DNA of 64,000 nt from Capnocytophaga sp. ARDL2 (lineage in GTDB: Bacteria > Bacteroidota > Bacteroidia > Flavobacteriales > Flavobacteriaceae): positions 2,170,001 to 2,234,000 of the forward strand of contig NZ_CP168034.1 in assembly GCF_041530365.1 (NCBI RefSeq), read 5' to 3'. A program made the position numbers and the translations under genes. Positions 1 through 7,244 of this stretch are shown here, in pieces. The notes beneath the pieces were generated by a model, which saw only the letters and a program-made list of their open reading frames with translations, did no database searches and was not told the DNA's origin. Each line of letters opens with the position of its first letter. Position 1 is the stretch's first letter.

Positions 1-20
1 GCAAAAAATATTCTCGACCA

Positions 21-1364
21 ATGGCAGTTCAAACTGAAAATATAAATTTAAAACTTGAGCAAGAAGTTTTAGGGGCGTTAATTCAGAAGCCTGTTTTATT
101 AGATGAATTGGTTAGTTCTTTAAGTGAAAATTTATTTACCAATACAGAACACATTCACATTTATACAATCATCAAAGATTATTGGAATGAATATAAATGT
201 ATGGATTTATCAATCTTAGGGATTGAATTGCAGAAAAGAAATTTAGTACATTTAGTTCCCTATACTGTTGATTTGGCAATGTCAATTGCAAGTACAGCAC
301 ACACGGAACACCATATATTTTTGCTCACTCAATTGTCTGTAAAAAGAGATTTTATTTTAAAATTCAAACACTTATTAAATATAGCCAATTCCGATACAGA
401 TATTTTTGAAATCAGAGATAAAGCCTATCAATATTTTGATGATTTATTCATTGACAAATTCATAGAAAGAAACAAAAAACAAGAAACTTTTTCAGATTTG
501 ATTGAAAAAGTACAGCAAAAGTTTGAAAGAATACATGCAGGACAAGTGCCAGGAATTCCAAGTTCACTGAATATAATAAATAAAGCCTTTGGTGGTTGGC
601 AAAATTCAGATTTAACAGTTGTTGCAGGTCGCCCGGGTATGGGTAAAACAGCCTTTATCGTACAACAAGCCGTTGATGCAGCTTTACAGAATTTAGCCGT
701 TGGAATATTTTCGTTAGAAATGAGTGCAGAGCAAATTGCAAGTAGAATTTTAACCAATATTACTCAAATACCCAATTCATCGGTATTGAGAAAAGGTTTA
801 AAACCACATGAAATACAAGTATATTTACACCATAAACCGAATTTACAAGAATTGCCTATTCATATTGATGATACACCAGCAATCACAATAGACAATCTAA
901 AAACAAAGGCAAAAATGATGAAATTACGACACAATATACAGATATTATTTGTTGATTATTTGCAACTGATAAATCACAATTCGGCCAAGAGTAGAGAGCA
1001 GGAAATTTCAACTATTTCAAGAGAATTGAAAGCCTTGGCAAAAGAATTAAATATACCTGTAATTGCACTTTCTCAACTGTCAAGAAATGTTGAACAAAGG
1101 CACGATAAACGACCCTTACTTTCAGACTTGCGAGACAGTGGAGCAATTGAACAAGATGCAGATGAAGTTATCTTTTTGTATCGACCAGAATATTACGGAA
1201 TTACCCAATGGGGCGAAGAATATGACGGAGAACCAACAGACAACGAAATAGAAATTATCATACAGAAAAACAGACACGGAGGAATATTGTCCGAACGCTG
1301 TGAGGTAAATTTAGCAACATCGAAGTTTCACAATATAAATTATACAAATTATGGATACAATTAA
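21..1364 (+). CDS. DnaB-type replicative helicase, probably of a mobile element
   Basis: A 447-residue RecA-fold helicase of the DnaB family, which would unwind DNA as a hexameric ring at a replication fork. The N-terminal DnaB domain covers roughly residues 8-105. Walker A is GRPGMGKTA at 203-211, Walker B is ILFVDYLQL at 308-316, the H3-like motif ALSQLSRNVE is at 349-358, and DSGAIEQDADE near 372 and QKNRHGG near 420 complete the core. It is shorter than usual chromosomal DnaB proteins (about 500 residues). Its neighbours (PH domain, DUF2786-like, TraX) are accessory genes, so I infer a plasmid, ICE or phage helicase rather than the housekeeping copy. The next gene overlaps its end by 14 bases. 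Family call is firm; the mobile origin is inferred. Confidence 0.9.
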   Translation: MAVQTENINLKLEQEVLGALIQKPVLLDELVSSLSENLFTNTEHIHIYTIIKDYWNEYKCMDLSILGIELQKRNLVHLVPYTVDLAMSIASTAHTEHHIFLLTQLSVKRDFILKFKHLLNIANSDTDIFEIRDKAYQYFDDLFIDKFIERNKKQETFSDLIEKVQQKFERIHAGQVPGIPSSLNIINKAFGGWQNSDLTVVAGRPGMGKTAFIVQQAVDAALQNLAVGIFSLEMSAEQIASRILTNITQIPNSSVLRKGLKPHEIQVYLHHKPNLQELPIHIDDTPAITIDNLKTKAKMMKLRHNIQILFVDYLQLINHNSAKSREQEISTISRELKALAKELNIPVIALSQLSRNVEQRHDKRPLLSDLRDSGAIEQDADEVIFLYRPEYYGITQWGEEYDGEPTDNEIEIIIQKNRHGGILSERCEVNLATSKFHNINYTNYGYN

Positions 1365-1785
1365 AAATTATCAAGCAGAGATACATTGGATGTCAAAGGT
1401 AAAACCTTGTTTTTTCATAGCTATTGGATTACCTTCTTTAATTCTTTTACCTTATGGAATTAAATATGAATCGTGGTTTAGTGTAGCTTTTTTATCAATT
1501 TTTATCTATTTGTTCATAGTAGGAATTTATAAGCTATTATTGGTAAACAGTATCAAAATTGAAATTGGACAACAATTTCTTACAGTAAAAGAGGGAATAT
1601 TAGTAAAGCGAACAGCCGATTTACTATTATTCAAAATGGAAGGAATTGGCATGTATGAATCTGTTTTAGGTAGAATGTTGGGGTATGGAATATTGACCAT
1701 TTCAACAGGAGAAATAGCTCAATCATTTATGATTGCCAATCCAAAAGAATTTAGAGAAAAATTGTTAGAAAATAAATATAGGTAA
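1351..1785 (+). CDS. Membrane protein with bacterial PH-like domain
   Basis: A 144-residue protein with two hydrophobic helices at about residues 18-40 and 43-66, followed by a small beta-rich domain. The stretch TVKEGILVKRTADLLLFKMEGIGMYES resembles the bacterial Pleckstrin-homology (DUF304/bPH) family in pattern, where a strand with GIL is followed by a run such as RTADLLLF. The precise role of such proteins is unknown. The start overlaps the helicase end by 14 bases, so the two are translationally coupled and probably belong to one transcription unit that continues through the next three genes. Confidence 0.6.
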   Translation: MDTIKNYQAEIHWMSKVKPCFFIAIGLPSLILLPYGIKYESWFSVAFLSIFIYLFIVGIYKLLLVNSIKIEIGQQFLTVKEGILVKRTADLLLFKMEGIGMYESVLGRMLGYGILTISTGEIAQSFMIANPKEFREKLLENKYR

Positions 1786-1795
1786 ACCTATTATA

Positions 1796-2137
1796 ATGTC
1801 GAAAAAAATACACACCAAAATAGCAAATGTTTATAAATGGTTACAAAAAAATGAAGAAATAGTAATCCCTTTATTTCTTTCAATTTTAGCTATTTCAATT
1901 TATCCGTTTGCAAGAAAGAAAGAAAAGGAAATTAAAATAACACAAAATATAGAAAATATGAAACATTACGAAGTAATTTCAGAACACACTTGTAAAATCA
2001 GATACAGAAGTTATGTGTATGCAGAATCGGAAGATGAAGCAAAACACAAAGTACAAAACAACTATGAAGAAATAGGAATGTACTACATAGATGAACAAAC
2101 AGATAAAGTTAAAGTTGAAAAAGTAGAAGAGATATGA
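1796..2137 (+). CDS. Small membrane-anchored hypothetical protein
   Basis: This 113-residue protein has one hydrophobic segment near residues 22-40 (IVIPLFLSILAISIYPFA) and then a charged soluble part. The soluble part contains YRSYVYAESEDEAKHKVQNNY, a short alpha/beta pattern seen in many small proteins of conjugative elements. I do not recognise a family. It lies 10 bases after the PH-domain gene, and its stop overlaps the next start (ATGA at 2134), so it sits inside the same operon. Confidence 0.55.
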   Translation: MSKKIHTKIANVYKWLQKNEEIVIPLFLSILAISIYPFARKKEKEIKITQNIENMKHYEVISEHTCKIRYRSYVYAESEDEAKHKVQNNYEEIGMYYIDEQTDKVKVEKVEEI

Positions 2138-2730
2138 CGGAAGAAGTTAGACAAAAAATAGCAAAAGTATATGAGTTGGTAAAAAGGGGAGTAAATGGAG
2201 AAAAACAATCTGCTGAAAGAGCTTTGGAGCGATTGATAAAAAAATACAATTTATCAGCTCAAGAAATTGAAAAAATGCACCTAAAAATGTATAAATTCAA
2301 ATATACTTCGGATTTAGATAAAATGCTATTGTGTCAATTACTTACTTATTTTTTTGAAGGAAAATATAAAAAATACACACTCTATACAGGCGATGTCAGA
2401 GAAATTGGTATTGAAATGGAGTATTTGGATTATGTGCAAATAGAGTGTGCGTATGAGTATTTTAAAAGACATATGAACCAGCAATGGCGAGAATTTGCCT
2501 TGCCATTGGTTAAGAAAAAACGTACTACAAAAACCAAAAACAAACGTCGAAAAGAGCTACAAGACATATTTTTTAGCAAATATATTTTGTCCTCTAAAAT
2601 TTATTTGGTACGACAAGTTGGCGATGGAAGTAACTACACTCAAAAAGAGTTGGAGGATTTATACGCCTTAAGAGGTGTAGAAGGAGGAACATACCATCAA
2701 CAAGTAACAACAGGATTATATTTAAAATAG
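2134..2730 (+). CDS. DUF2786-like protein
   Basis: A 198-residue protein. Its N-terminus (KIAKVYELVKRGVNGEKQSAERALERLIKKYNLSAQEIE in pattern) matches the DUF2786 helical motif: a lysine-rich first helix, a glycine-glutamate turn, then an amphipathic helix ending in a KYNLS-type motif. A basic stretch KKKRTTKTKNKRRKE near residues 126-140 could bind nucleic acid. DUF2786 proteins are frequent in phages and conjugative elements; their function is unknown. The start overlaps the preceding stop by 4 bases. Confidence 0.6.
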   Translation: MTEEVRQKIAKVYELVKRGVNGEKQSAERALERLIKKYNLSAQEIEKMHLKMYKFKYTSDLDKMLLCQLLTYFFEGKYKKYTLYTGDVREIGIEMEYLDYVQIECAYEYFKRHMNQQWREFALPLVKKKRTTKTKNKRRKELQDIFFSKYILSSKIYLVRQVGDGSNYTQKELEDLYALRGVEGGTYHQQVTTGLYLK

Positions 2731-2737
2731 AAAGATT

Positions 2738-2875
2738 ATGGAAAACATTACCGAAAAAGACCTTAGAATATTAAACATAGTGTTAATGTTTAGTTTAATG
2801 ATAGTATTATTAGTATTTATATTTTTGATGCATCTTGCAGGGATTTTCTTTATAAAATATTATTTTTTTGGATGA
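2738..2875 (+). CDS. 45-residue single-helix membrane protein
   Basis: A short gene of 45 codons: MENITEKDLRILN followed by one long hydrophobic helix of about 25 residues and ending in KYYFFG. The start lies 7 bases after the DUF2786-like gene, and the stop overlaps the TraX-like start (ATGA at 2872). This coupling is the main reason to think it is translated. No family recognised; it may be an accessory subunit of the TraX-like protein. Confidence 0.5.
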   Translation: MENITEKDLRILNIVLMFSLMIVLLVFIFLMHLAGIFFIKYYFFG

Positions 2876-3522
2876 AATTTCTTGATTCCTTTCATTTAAA
2901 GTTAATAGCCATAATAACAATGGTCATAGACCATATTGGTTATGTGTTTTTTCCTTCAGAAGAAATTTTTAGAATTATTGGGAGGATTGCATTTTTTCTA
3001 TTTGCATTTATGATAGCAGAAGGAATGGTACATTCAAAGAATGTAGTAAAGTATAAGGGTAGATTATTATTATTTGCCCTTTTGTCGGAAATTCCTCACG
3101 ATTTGCTGTTTTACAACAAGTGGTTAGAATTTGAACATCAGAATATATTCTTTACACTTTTTCTTTCTGCATTTCTAATATATTTATTAAGAAAACCTCT
3201 ATCATTATTGCATAAATCATTGGTAATTTTATCAGCTTTGATATTAAGTACTGTAGGTAATTTAGAATATGGTATTTACGGATTGTTATTGATAGTAAAT
3301 TTTTATTTTATAAAAGATTGTGCAATAAAAACAATTATTGCACAATTATTGAGTACATTTGCAGTATTTATTATCAATATACTGCAATTTTGGGCAGGAT
3401 TAGGAATTGTTCTATTGCTTTTATATAATGGTAAAAAAGGGATTAATACAGGTAAAATATTTTATTATTTTTATCCTTTTCATTTGAGTGTACTTTACAT
3501 TGTAAAAATATTGATTAACTAA
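2872..3522 (+). CDS. TraX-family integral membrane protein
   Basis: A 216-residue polytopic protein with about seven predicted membrane helices. The N-terminus KLIAIITMVIDHIGYVFFP and the following RIIGRIAFFLFAFMIAEGM match the TraX family, named after the F-plasmid pilin N-acetyltransferase and related to membrane acyltransferases; the conserved Asp-His of the first helix is present. Chromosomal TraX homologues often have unknown substrates. Its position behind a mobile-type helicase fits a conjugative element, but no other conjugation gene is visible in the window. Confidence 0.75.
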   Translation: MKFLDSFHLKLIAIITMVIDHIGYVFFPSEEIFRIIGRIAFFLFAFMIAEGMVHSKNVVKYKGRLLLFALLSEIPHDLLFYNKWLEFEHQNIFFTLFLSAFLIYLLRKPLSLLHKSLVILSALILSTVGNLEYGIYGLLLIVNFYFIKDCAIKTIIAQLLSTFAVFIINILQFWAGLGIVLLLLYNGKKGINTGKIFYYFYPFHLSVLYIVKILIN

Positions 3523-3533
3523 AAAAAAGATTT

Positions 3534-3977
3534 ATGAAAAAAGTATTTTTTATTTTAGCACTTGCAACTGCTACATTAACAAGTTGTGATAAAAATGATT
3601 CAGAAACAACTGTTGTTTCATCCAATGAAGAAGATAAATTTATTGGAACATGGAAAGGAGAAAAAACAGTAGTAATTACAAATCAAGAAATATTCAACGA
3701 TGAAGATGCCTTGAATATAGATGACTGTGAAAAAAACGCAGAAATAATTTTTTCTAAACAAAACGGAATATATCAATATTTGTTTAAAAATTTCTGTCCA
3801 AATGAAGCTAATGACCTTGTTTATTTTAAAGCTGAAAATGGTGAAATTACATCTACAGGAATAAAATTACTTAAATATTCATTTCAGTCAAATACAAAAT
3901 TAATTCTTGAAGTACACCCTAACTTATTCCCTTCTATGACAGGTTACACTTATCGTTGGGAACTAACTAAACAATAA
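3534..3977 (+). CDS. Small lipoprotein, lipocalin-like
   Basis: A 147-residue protein with a lipoprotein signal (hydrophobic run, then LTSC with the acylated Cys at residue 18) followed by acidic residues. The mature part begins FIGTWKGEKTV, the G-x-W opening typical of lipocalin-like beta-barrel lipoproteins of Bacteroidota, and shows alternating beta strands to the C-terminal YTYRWELTK. Probably anchored in the outer or inner membrane. No specific role can be read. It lies 11 bases after the TraX-like gene and 22 before the next secreted protein. Confidence 0.6.
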   Translation: MKKVFFILALATATLTSCDKNDSETTVVSSNEEDKFIGTWKGEKTVVITNQEIFNDEDALNIDDCEKNAEIIFSKQNGIYQYLFKNFCPNEANDLVYFKAENGEITSTGIKLLKYSFQSNTKLILEVHPNLFPSMTGYTYRWELTKQ

Positions 3978-3999
3978 AATAGGAAAATAAAAAATCAAT

Positions 4000-4563
4000 A
4001 TGAAAAAAGTTTTACTTACTACTACAAGTATGTTTTTATCGGTAGTTTGTGGATATTCACAAACAGGCGAAGTAGAAGACAGAATTATACCGTATTCTGT
4101 AAAATTGGTTGATAATGGAGTGAAAATCAATGATGAAATCACATTGAAAAAAGGCGACAAATTGTTAGTTTTTGTTCCTTTCAACAATCAAAAAGATTTT
4201 GCGTATATTGAGAAAAAAGAAGGTTTTTTAAGCGTGAAAAATCTATCAAAAGCTGTAGATATAGTTGGAGTGGGTGCTATGGCAGTAGGAATGGGTTCAA
4301 ACAATTTAGAAACAATGATGGGAGCGTATGATGTTATGCGAAAAACACAATCTGTTTCTTACGGATTAGAAGTTTTGGACAGAATTAATGAGTTGCCTAT
4401 TTCAAAAAATGCAAAGAAAATTGCAGGTAAATATTTTGAAATTACTAAAATAGAAATGGACGGTTCTGATTTTGTTCTATTGGAAGGATTAATAGAAAAA
4501 AAGAAATATACCGTTTATCTAAATCAAGCTCTTATGTTAGGAGAAATTAGATTGAAACAATAA
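4000..4563 (+). CDS. Secreted hypothetical protein
   Basis: A 187-residue protein with a signal peptide (MKKVLLTTTSMFLSVVCGYSQ, cleavage probably after the SQ near residue 21). The mature part has a charged beta-rich first half and a glycine/methionine-rich segment (VGVGAMAVGMGSNN, about 90-103) that could be a short membrane or zipper segment. No family recognised. It is the last gene of the plus-strand run and is followed by a strong hairpin terminator. Confidence 0.5.
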   Translation: MKKVLLTTTSMFLSVVCGYSQTGEVEDRIIPYSVKLVDNGVKINDEITLKKGDKLLVFVPFNNQKDFAYIEKKEGFLSVKNLSKAVDIVGVGAMAVGMGSNNLETMMGAYDVMRKTQSVSYGLEVLDRINELPISKNAKKIAGKYFEITKIEMDGSDFVLLEGLIEKKKYTVYLNQALMLGEIRLKQ

Positions 4564-4570
4564 CAAAAAC

Positions 4571-4597
4571 AGCCTTGAAAATTGTATTTTCAAGGCT
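4571..4597. terminator. Bidirectional hairpin terminator
   Basis: A perfect 11-base inverted repeat (AGCCTTGAAAA / TTTTCAAGGCT) with a 5-base loop, lying between the convergent 187-residue gene and the zeta-type toxin gene. A- and T-runs flank it, so it can stop transcription from both sides. Confidence 0.8.
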
Positions 4598-4603
4598 TAT
4601 ATT

Positions 4604-5464
4604 TTATCTTTTGAATCCTCTCGGTTTATCTTGTTGTTGTAGTTTTTCCAATTGTTTTTCCAATTCTTCTAATAAGGGCAAAACTTTTTTCTTTATTTCT
4701 ATTTCCATTTTTGGAAAAAAAACATCTCCTCTTTTTATTACATCACTTATAATTTCTTTATTTTTTAACTGTTGTTCTCTCGAAGTATATAATTCTTCTG
4801 AAGGGAAGATTGTTTTATTCCATTCATTGTTTTCAAGACTGTATGTAACTAAATGCTCTTTCCCTTGATAGGAATGTAAGTGTATTTTATCAACGGCTTT
4901 TTCATTATAAAGTGCGTCTAAAGACTTTCCAATTCCTTCTACGGCTGAATAATACGAATTAATATCGGCTAATCGTCCATATCCTTGAAATTCTATTTCT
5001 TCCTGGTATCTAACATACAGACCTAATTCCGTAAATATGGAAGGAGATGAAATTGCTAAGGCTTCTACATGAAATCCGTTTTCTTTAAACATTTTTGCAG
5101 TGTTTAAAGGCACTTGCGGATTTCTCATTGTACCCTCAACGATAATATTGTATTTGTTTTTAATAGCTTCTTTTATCAATTCTTCAGTGAAAAAGTTGGA
5201 GAAAATTTGAGTCTTTTCAGAAAAAGTTTGAGGGGCTTTTTTTAGCTCCATTGCATTCGGATGAAAATCTCTATAAACATCCCCATTTACAAACAAAAAC
5301 TGTTTATCAGAATTAGTAGTTTGAATATAAGTTCCTAATTTACTTTTTCCTGATGCTGGTTGACCTCCTAAAATAAAAGCTAATGGTTTTTCTTGTCTTT
5401 CTAATCCTTTTAGAAGTTTTATTTTCTCAAATTCGTAAATTTCTTTAAGTTTATGCAAATCCAT
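4604..5464 (-). CDS. Zeta-type toxin (P-loop kinase)
   Basis: A 286-residue P-loop kinase of the zeta toxin family. Known members phosphorylate UDP-N-acetylglucosamine and so block wall synthesis. Walker A is GGQPASGKS at 33-41. The family substrate-binding pattern follows as FVNGDVYRDFHPN (Asp62, then Arg and His), and VEGTMRNP at 109-116 corresponds to the conserved EGT-R motif. A glutamate/lysine-rich C-terminal helix follows. The gene overlaps the end of the upstream 81-residue ORF by 14 bases, the usual antitoxin-then-toxin layout. All visible catalytic residues are present, so it is likely functional. Confidence 0.85.
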   Translation of the reverse strand: MDLHKLKEIYEFEKIKLLKGLERQEKPLAFILGGQPASGKSKLGTYIQTTNSDKQFLFVNGDVYRDFHPNAMELKKAPQTFSEKTQIFSNFFTEELIKEAIKNKYNIIVEGTMRNPQVPLNTAKMFKENGFHVEALAISSPSIFTELGLYVRYQEEIEFQGYGRLADINSYYSAVEGIGKSLDALYNEKAVDKIHLHSYQGKEHLVTYSLENNEWNKTIFPSEELYTSREQQLKNKEIISDVIKRGDVFFPKMEIEIKKKVLPLLEELEKQLEKLQQQDKPRGFKR

Positions 5465-5696
5465 TGATTCTTTTTACTAGAGGACTATAATAATTGATGA
5501 TTTTATCATATATAGTCAGTTTCAACAATTCATCACTTCCATATAAAATTCTCTCTTCATTGAGGTACATATCAATCTTACTATCTAATTTATCAATTTC
5601 TTCTTGATTTTGAGCTACTTTCATTTCTTTGATAGCATTTACTTTTAACGCTCCTACAATCGCTAATGCGGTATCTAGACTTATTATATTTTCCAT
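5451..5696 (-). CDS. Putative zeta-toxin antitoxin
   Basis: An 81-residue, almost wholly helical acidic protein, directly upstream of and overlapping the zeta-type toxin gene by 14 bases. It begins MENIISLDTALAIVGALKVNAIKEMKVAQ and has a glutamate/asparagine-rich middle helix. Size, order and overlap fit an epsilon-like antitoxin that would cover the ATP site of the toxin. I recognise no named family, so the role rests on context. Confidence 0.65.
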   Translation of the reverse strand: MENIISLDTALAIVGALKVNAIKEMKVAQNQEEIDKLDSKIDMYLNEERILYGSDELLKLTIYDKIINYYSPLVKRINGFA

Positions 5697-5765
5697 AAAT
5701 ATTATTTTTATACAAAATTACTCATTTTCTTTCAATTATATCAACTCATTGTTATTTTTAACTAA

Positions 5766-5969
5766 TCAATCTCCGATTTCTTTCATATAGATTCGAATTT
5801 TGCTATATTCTGAAATTGGAAAATCGTAGATATTCACTACCTTTTGAGTTTTGTTAAAATTTCCTTCTTCAAACCAAACTACAATGTTTGCTTTTTTGTG
5901 TGTAAGTACCCAAGTTCCTTGTTTTTTACCTTGTTGTAAAATGATTGGTTCTTCGGTTTGTTTGTTCAA
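5766..5969 (-). CDS. Hypothetical 67-residue protein, possibly a fragment
   Basis: A small minus-strand frame that can only begin at a TTG (5969); upstream codons run into a TGA without an ATG. It encodes a beta-rich protein (TWVLTHKKANIVVWFEEGNF...YDFPISEYSKIRIYMKEIGD). Its first codons lie inside the 48-base repeat duplicated at 7110-7157, which suggests that the 5' part of a longer gene was replaced when the abi unit inserted. It could be a real short gene or the 3' remnant of one. Confidence 0.35.
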   Translation of the reverse strand: MNKQTEEPIILQQGKKQGTWVLTHKKANIVVWFEEGNFNKTQKVVNIYDFPISEYSKIRIYMKEIGD

Positions 5970-5996
5970 TTCTTTTTCTACAAAAATATTTGGTCA
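5949..5996. repeat. 48-bp direct repeat, copy 1
   Basis: This 48-base stretch is identical base for base to 7110-7157. It ends inside the -33 region of the promoter in front of the abi hairpin RNA. Similarity then continues imperfectly through the -7 box into the hairpin, so the repeat marks the left edge of a duplicated promoter-RNA-abi unit. Confidence 0.9.
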
Positions 5997-6020
5997 GTGC
6001 AGAATATTTTGTATCTTCGC
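5989..6020 (+). promoter_or_regulatory. Bacteroidota promoter of the abi RNA/toxin unit
   Basis: TTTG at 5989-5992, 19 bases, then TATCTTCGC at 6012-6020: the -33/-7 pattern of the primary Bacteroidota sigma factor. Transcription would begin around 6022-6026, directly in front of the hairpin RNA. Confidence 0.75.
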
Positions 6021-6021
6021 A

Positions 6022-6073
6022 ACAACAGAACCCAACTGCATACCACAAGAACTGCTTTTGGGTCGTTTTTTTT
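6022..6073 (+). ncRNA. Candidate structured RNA with built-in terminator, upstream of abi
   Basis: A transcript of about 50 bases. The outer stem is ACCCAA (6030-6035) with TTGGGT (6058-6063), and a short inner pairing GCA (6038-6040) with TGC (6053-6055) closes a 12-base loop, 6041-6052. Eight T follow the outer stem at 6066-6073, so the hairpin is also an intrinsic terminator. The copy at about 7185-7238 has the same plan, and its loop matches at 8 of 12 positions (CCAC..GAAC). Promoter, short structured RNA, leaky terminator and then toxin is the layout of RNA-antitoxin (type III-like) modules. Function is inferred. Confidence 0.55.
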
Positions 6074-6091
6074 ATAAAATAATCCAAGAGA

Positions 6092-6952
6092 ATGAAAAAG
6101 GCAACCACCGTAGAGGAACAAATAGAAATATTGAAAAGTAGAGGAATGATACTTGATTTAGAAACTGAAGAAATCAAGAAAATTTTACTCAATATTGGTT
6201 ATTATCGGTTAGGATTTTATTGGCATTATTTTCAAGTAAATAAAGAGCATCAATTCAAAGAAAACACGAAGTTTTCAGACGTAATTGCTCTGTATAATTT
6301 AGATGCCAATCTTCGTTCGTTGCTAATGAATATTATCAATCAGATAGAAATCAATTTTAGAACTAAATTAATTTATTGGGTTTCAAATGAGTATAAAGAA
6401 AGTCCTACTTGGTTTGCAGATACTCGTATAGTGGAGCGAAAGTATGTAGAGGATTTAGAAAAAATTTACGATAACAAGTTTAAAACCAATAATAAGGCGA
6501 TACAAAGACACCACCTAAAATACATCAATGACTTATATGCTCCTGCGTGGAAAACATTAGAGTTTTTTACTTTTGGCAACATTGTTTATCTCTATAAAAA
6601 CCTAAAAAACAAGGAACTAAAAGCCAAAATCGCAAAAGAATTTGGTATAAAAAAGGTTCATATTTTTGAAAATTTTATTCAAACAACTATTTTTATCCGA
6701 AATATATCTGCTCACGGCAATATTTTATATGATTGTAACACTTCTAAACGCATAGAAAAATTTCCACTTATTGATTTTGAAAATGAAGACAGACATAATT
6801 TAAAGTCGTGCATCAAAGTGATTTTTTACTTATTAGGAACTTTTGCTCCAGAAAGTAGAATAATGTATGAAAAAAAGTTTGGTAGTTACATTTCAAAAAT
6901 TATTGATAATAATGATGTTATCAAACAAATTTTAAAAAGAGGACTTATTTAG
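6092..6952 (+). CDS. Abi_2/AbiD-AbiF family abortive-infection protein (HEPN RNase)
   Basis: A 286-residue protein of the Abi_2 family. The N-terminal signature is present (EQIEILKSRGMILD, then NIGYYRLGFYWHYFQ at 34-48), as is the C-terminal HEPN motif RNISAH at 203-208 (R-x4-H), the proposed RNase site. Such proteins arrest growth after phage infection, and relatives have been linked to structured antitoxin RNAs. The gene begins 18 bases after the T-run of the hairpin RNA, so its expression should depend on read-through of that terminator. A weak purine-rich site (CAAGAGA) precedes the ATG. Length and motifs look intact. Confidence 0.85.
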   Translation: MKKATTVEEQIEILKSRGMILDLETEEIKKILLNIGYYRLGFYWHYFQVNKEHQFKENTKFSDVIALYNLDANLRSLLMNIINQIEINFRTKLIYWVSNEYKESPTWFADTRIVERKYVEDLEKIYDNKFKTNNKAIQRHHLKYINDLYAPAWKTLEFFTFGNIVYLYKNLKNKELKAKIAKEFGIKKVHIFENFIQTTIFIRNISAHGNILYDCNTSKRIEKFPLIDFENEDRHNLKSCIKVIFYLLGTFAPESRIMYEKKFGSYISKIIDNNDVIKQILKRGLI

Positions 6953-6953
6953 A

Positions 6954-6984
6954 ATTGTTTTTATTTATTTTTTTTTATCTTTGC
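6954..6984 (+). promoter_or_regulatory. Promoter-like site downstream of abi
   Basis: ATTG at 6954-6957, 18 bases, then a perfect TATCTTTGC at 6976-6984. It lies just after the abi stop codon and in front of another hairpin-forming stretch. Confidence 0.5.
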
Positions 6985-6987
6985 AGA

Positions 6988-7080
6988 AGAAATAAAGTGC
7001 CCAATCGTACAATGGCTACGACACACTGCACTATAATATTAGAATAGTATAAGCCCCAAACATTTGCTTTGGGGCTTTTT
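6988..7080 (+). ncRNA. Second candidate structured RNA, between abi and the duplicated unit
   Basis: Follows the promoter-like site at 6954-6984. The outer stem AGTGC (6996-7000) / GCACT (7028-7032) encloses an inner stem CGTA (7006-7009) / TACG (7017-7020) with a 7-base loop. This is the same two-stem plan as the hairpins before the abi genes, though the bases differ. It ends in a strong terminator, AAGCCCCAAA (7051-7060) with TTTGGGGCTT (7068-7077) and a T-run. It could be a stand-alone regulatory RNA or the 3' end of the abi transcript. Confidence 0.45.
7051..7080 (+). terminator. Strong intrinsic terminator
   Basis: A 10-base perfect stem (AAGCCCCAAA / TTTGGGGCTT) with a 7-base loop and a run of T. 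It ends the abi transcript or the small RNA before it. Confidence 0.8.
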
Positions 7081-7109
7081 TACTTCCTAAAAGCTGATTT
7101 CTGTTGCGT

Positions 7110-7157
7110 TTCTTCGGTTTGTTTGTTCAATTCTTTTTCTACAAAAATATTTGGTCA
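7110..7157. repeat. 48-bp direct repeat, copy 2
   Basis: Identical to 5949-5996. It again ends in the -33 region of a promoter that drives a hairpin RNA and an Abi-family gene. Confidence 0.9.
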
Positions 7158-7181
7158 ATGAAAAACATTTTGTATATTTGC
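7150..7181 (+). promoter_or_regulatory. Promoter of the second abi RNA unit
   Basis: TTTG at 7150-7153, 19 bases, then TATATTTGC at 7173-7181. Spacing and position relative to the hairpin match the first copy at 5989-6020. Confidence 0.75.
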
Positions 7182-7184
7182 ACC

Positions 7185-7238
7185 AACAGTACACACCGCG
7201 CTACCCACTTGAACAGCGTCCCAGGGTGTGTCTTTTTT
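7185..7238 (+). ncRNA. Candidate structured RNA of the second, broken abi unit
   Basis: The outer stem ACACACC (7191-7197) / GGTGTGT (7225-7231) encloses an inner stem CGCT (7199-7202) / AGCG (7215-7218) and a 12-base loop, 7203-7214. T6 follows at 7233-7238. The stems differ in sequence from the first copy, but pairing is kept and the loop shares CCAC..GAAC, so the fold appears selected. It stands 6 bases before the ATG of the truncated Abi gene. Confidence 0.55.
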
Positions 7239-7244
7239 ATTATT

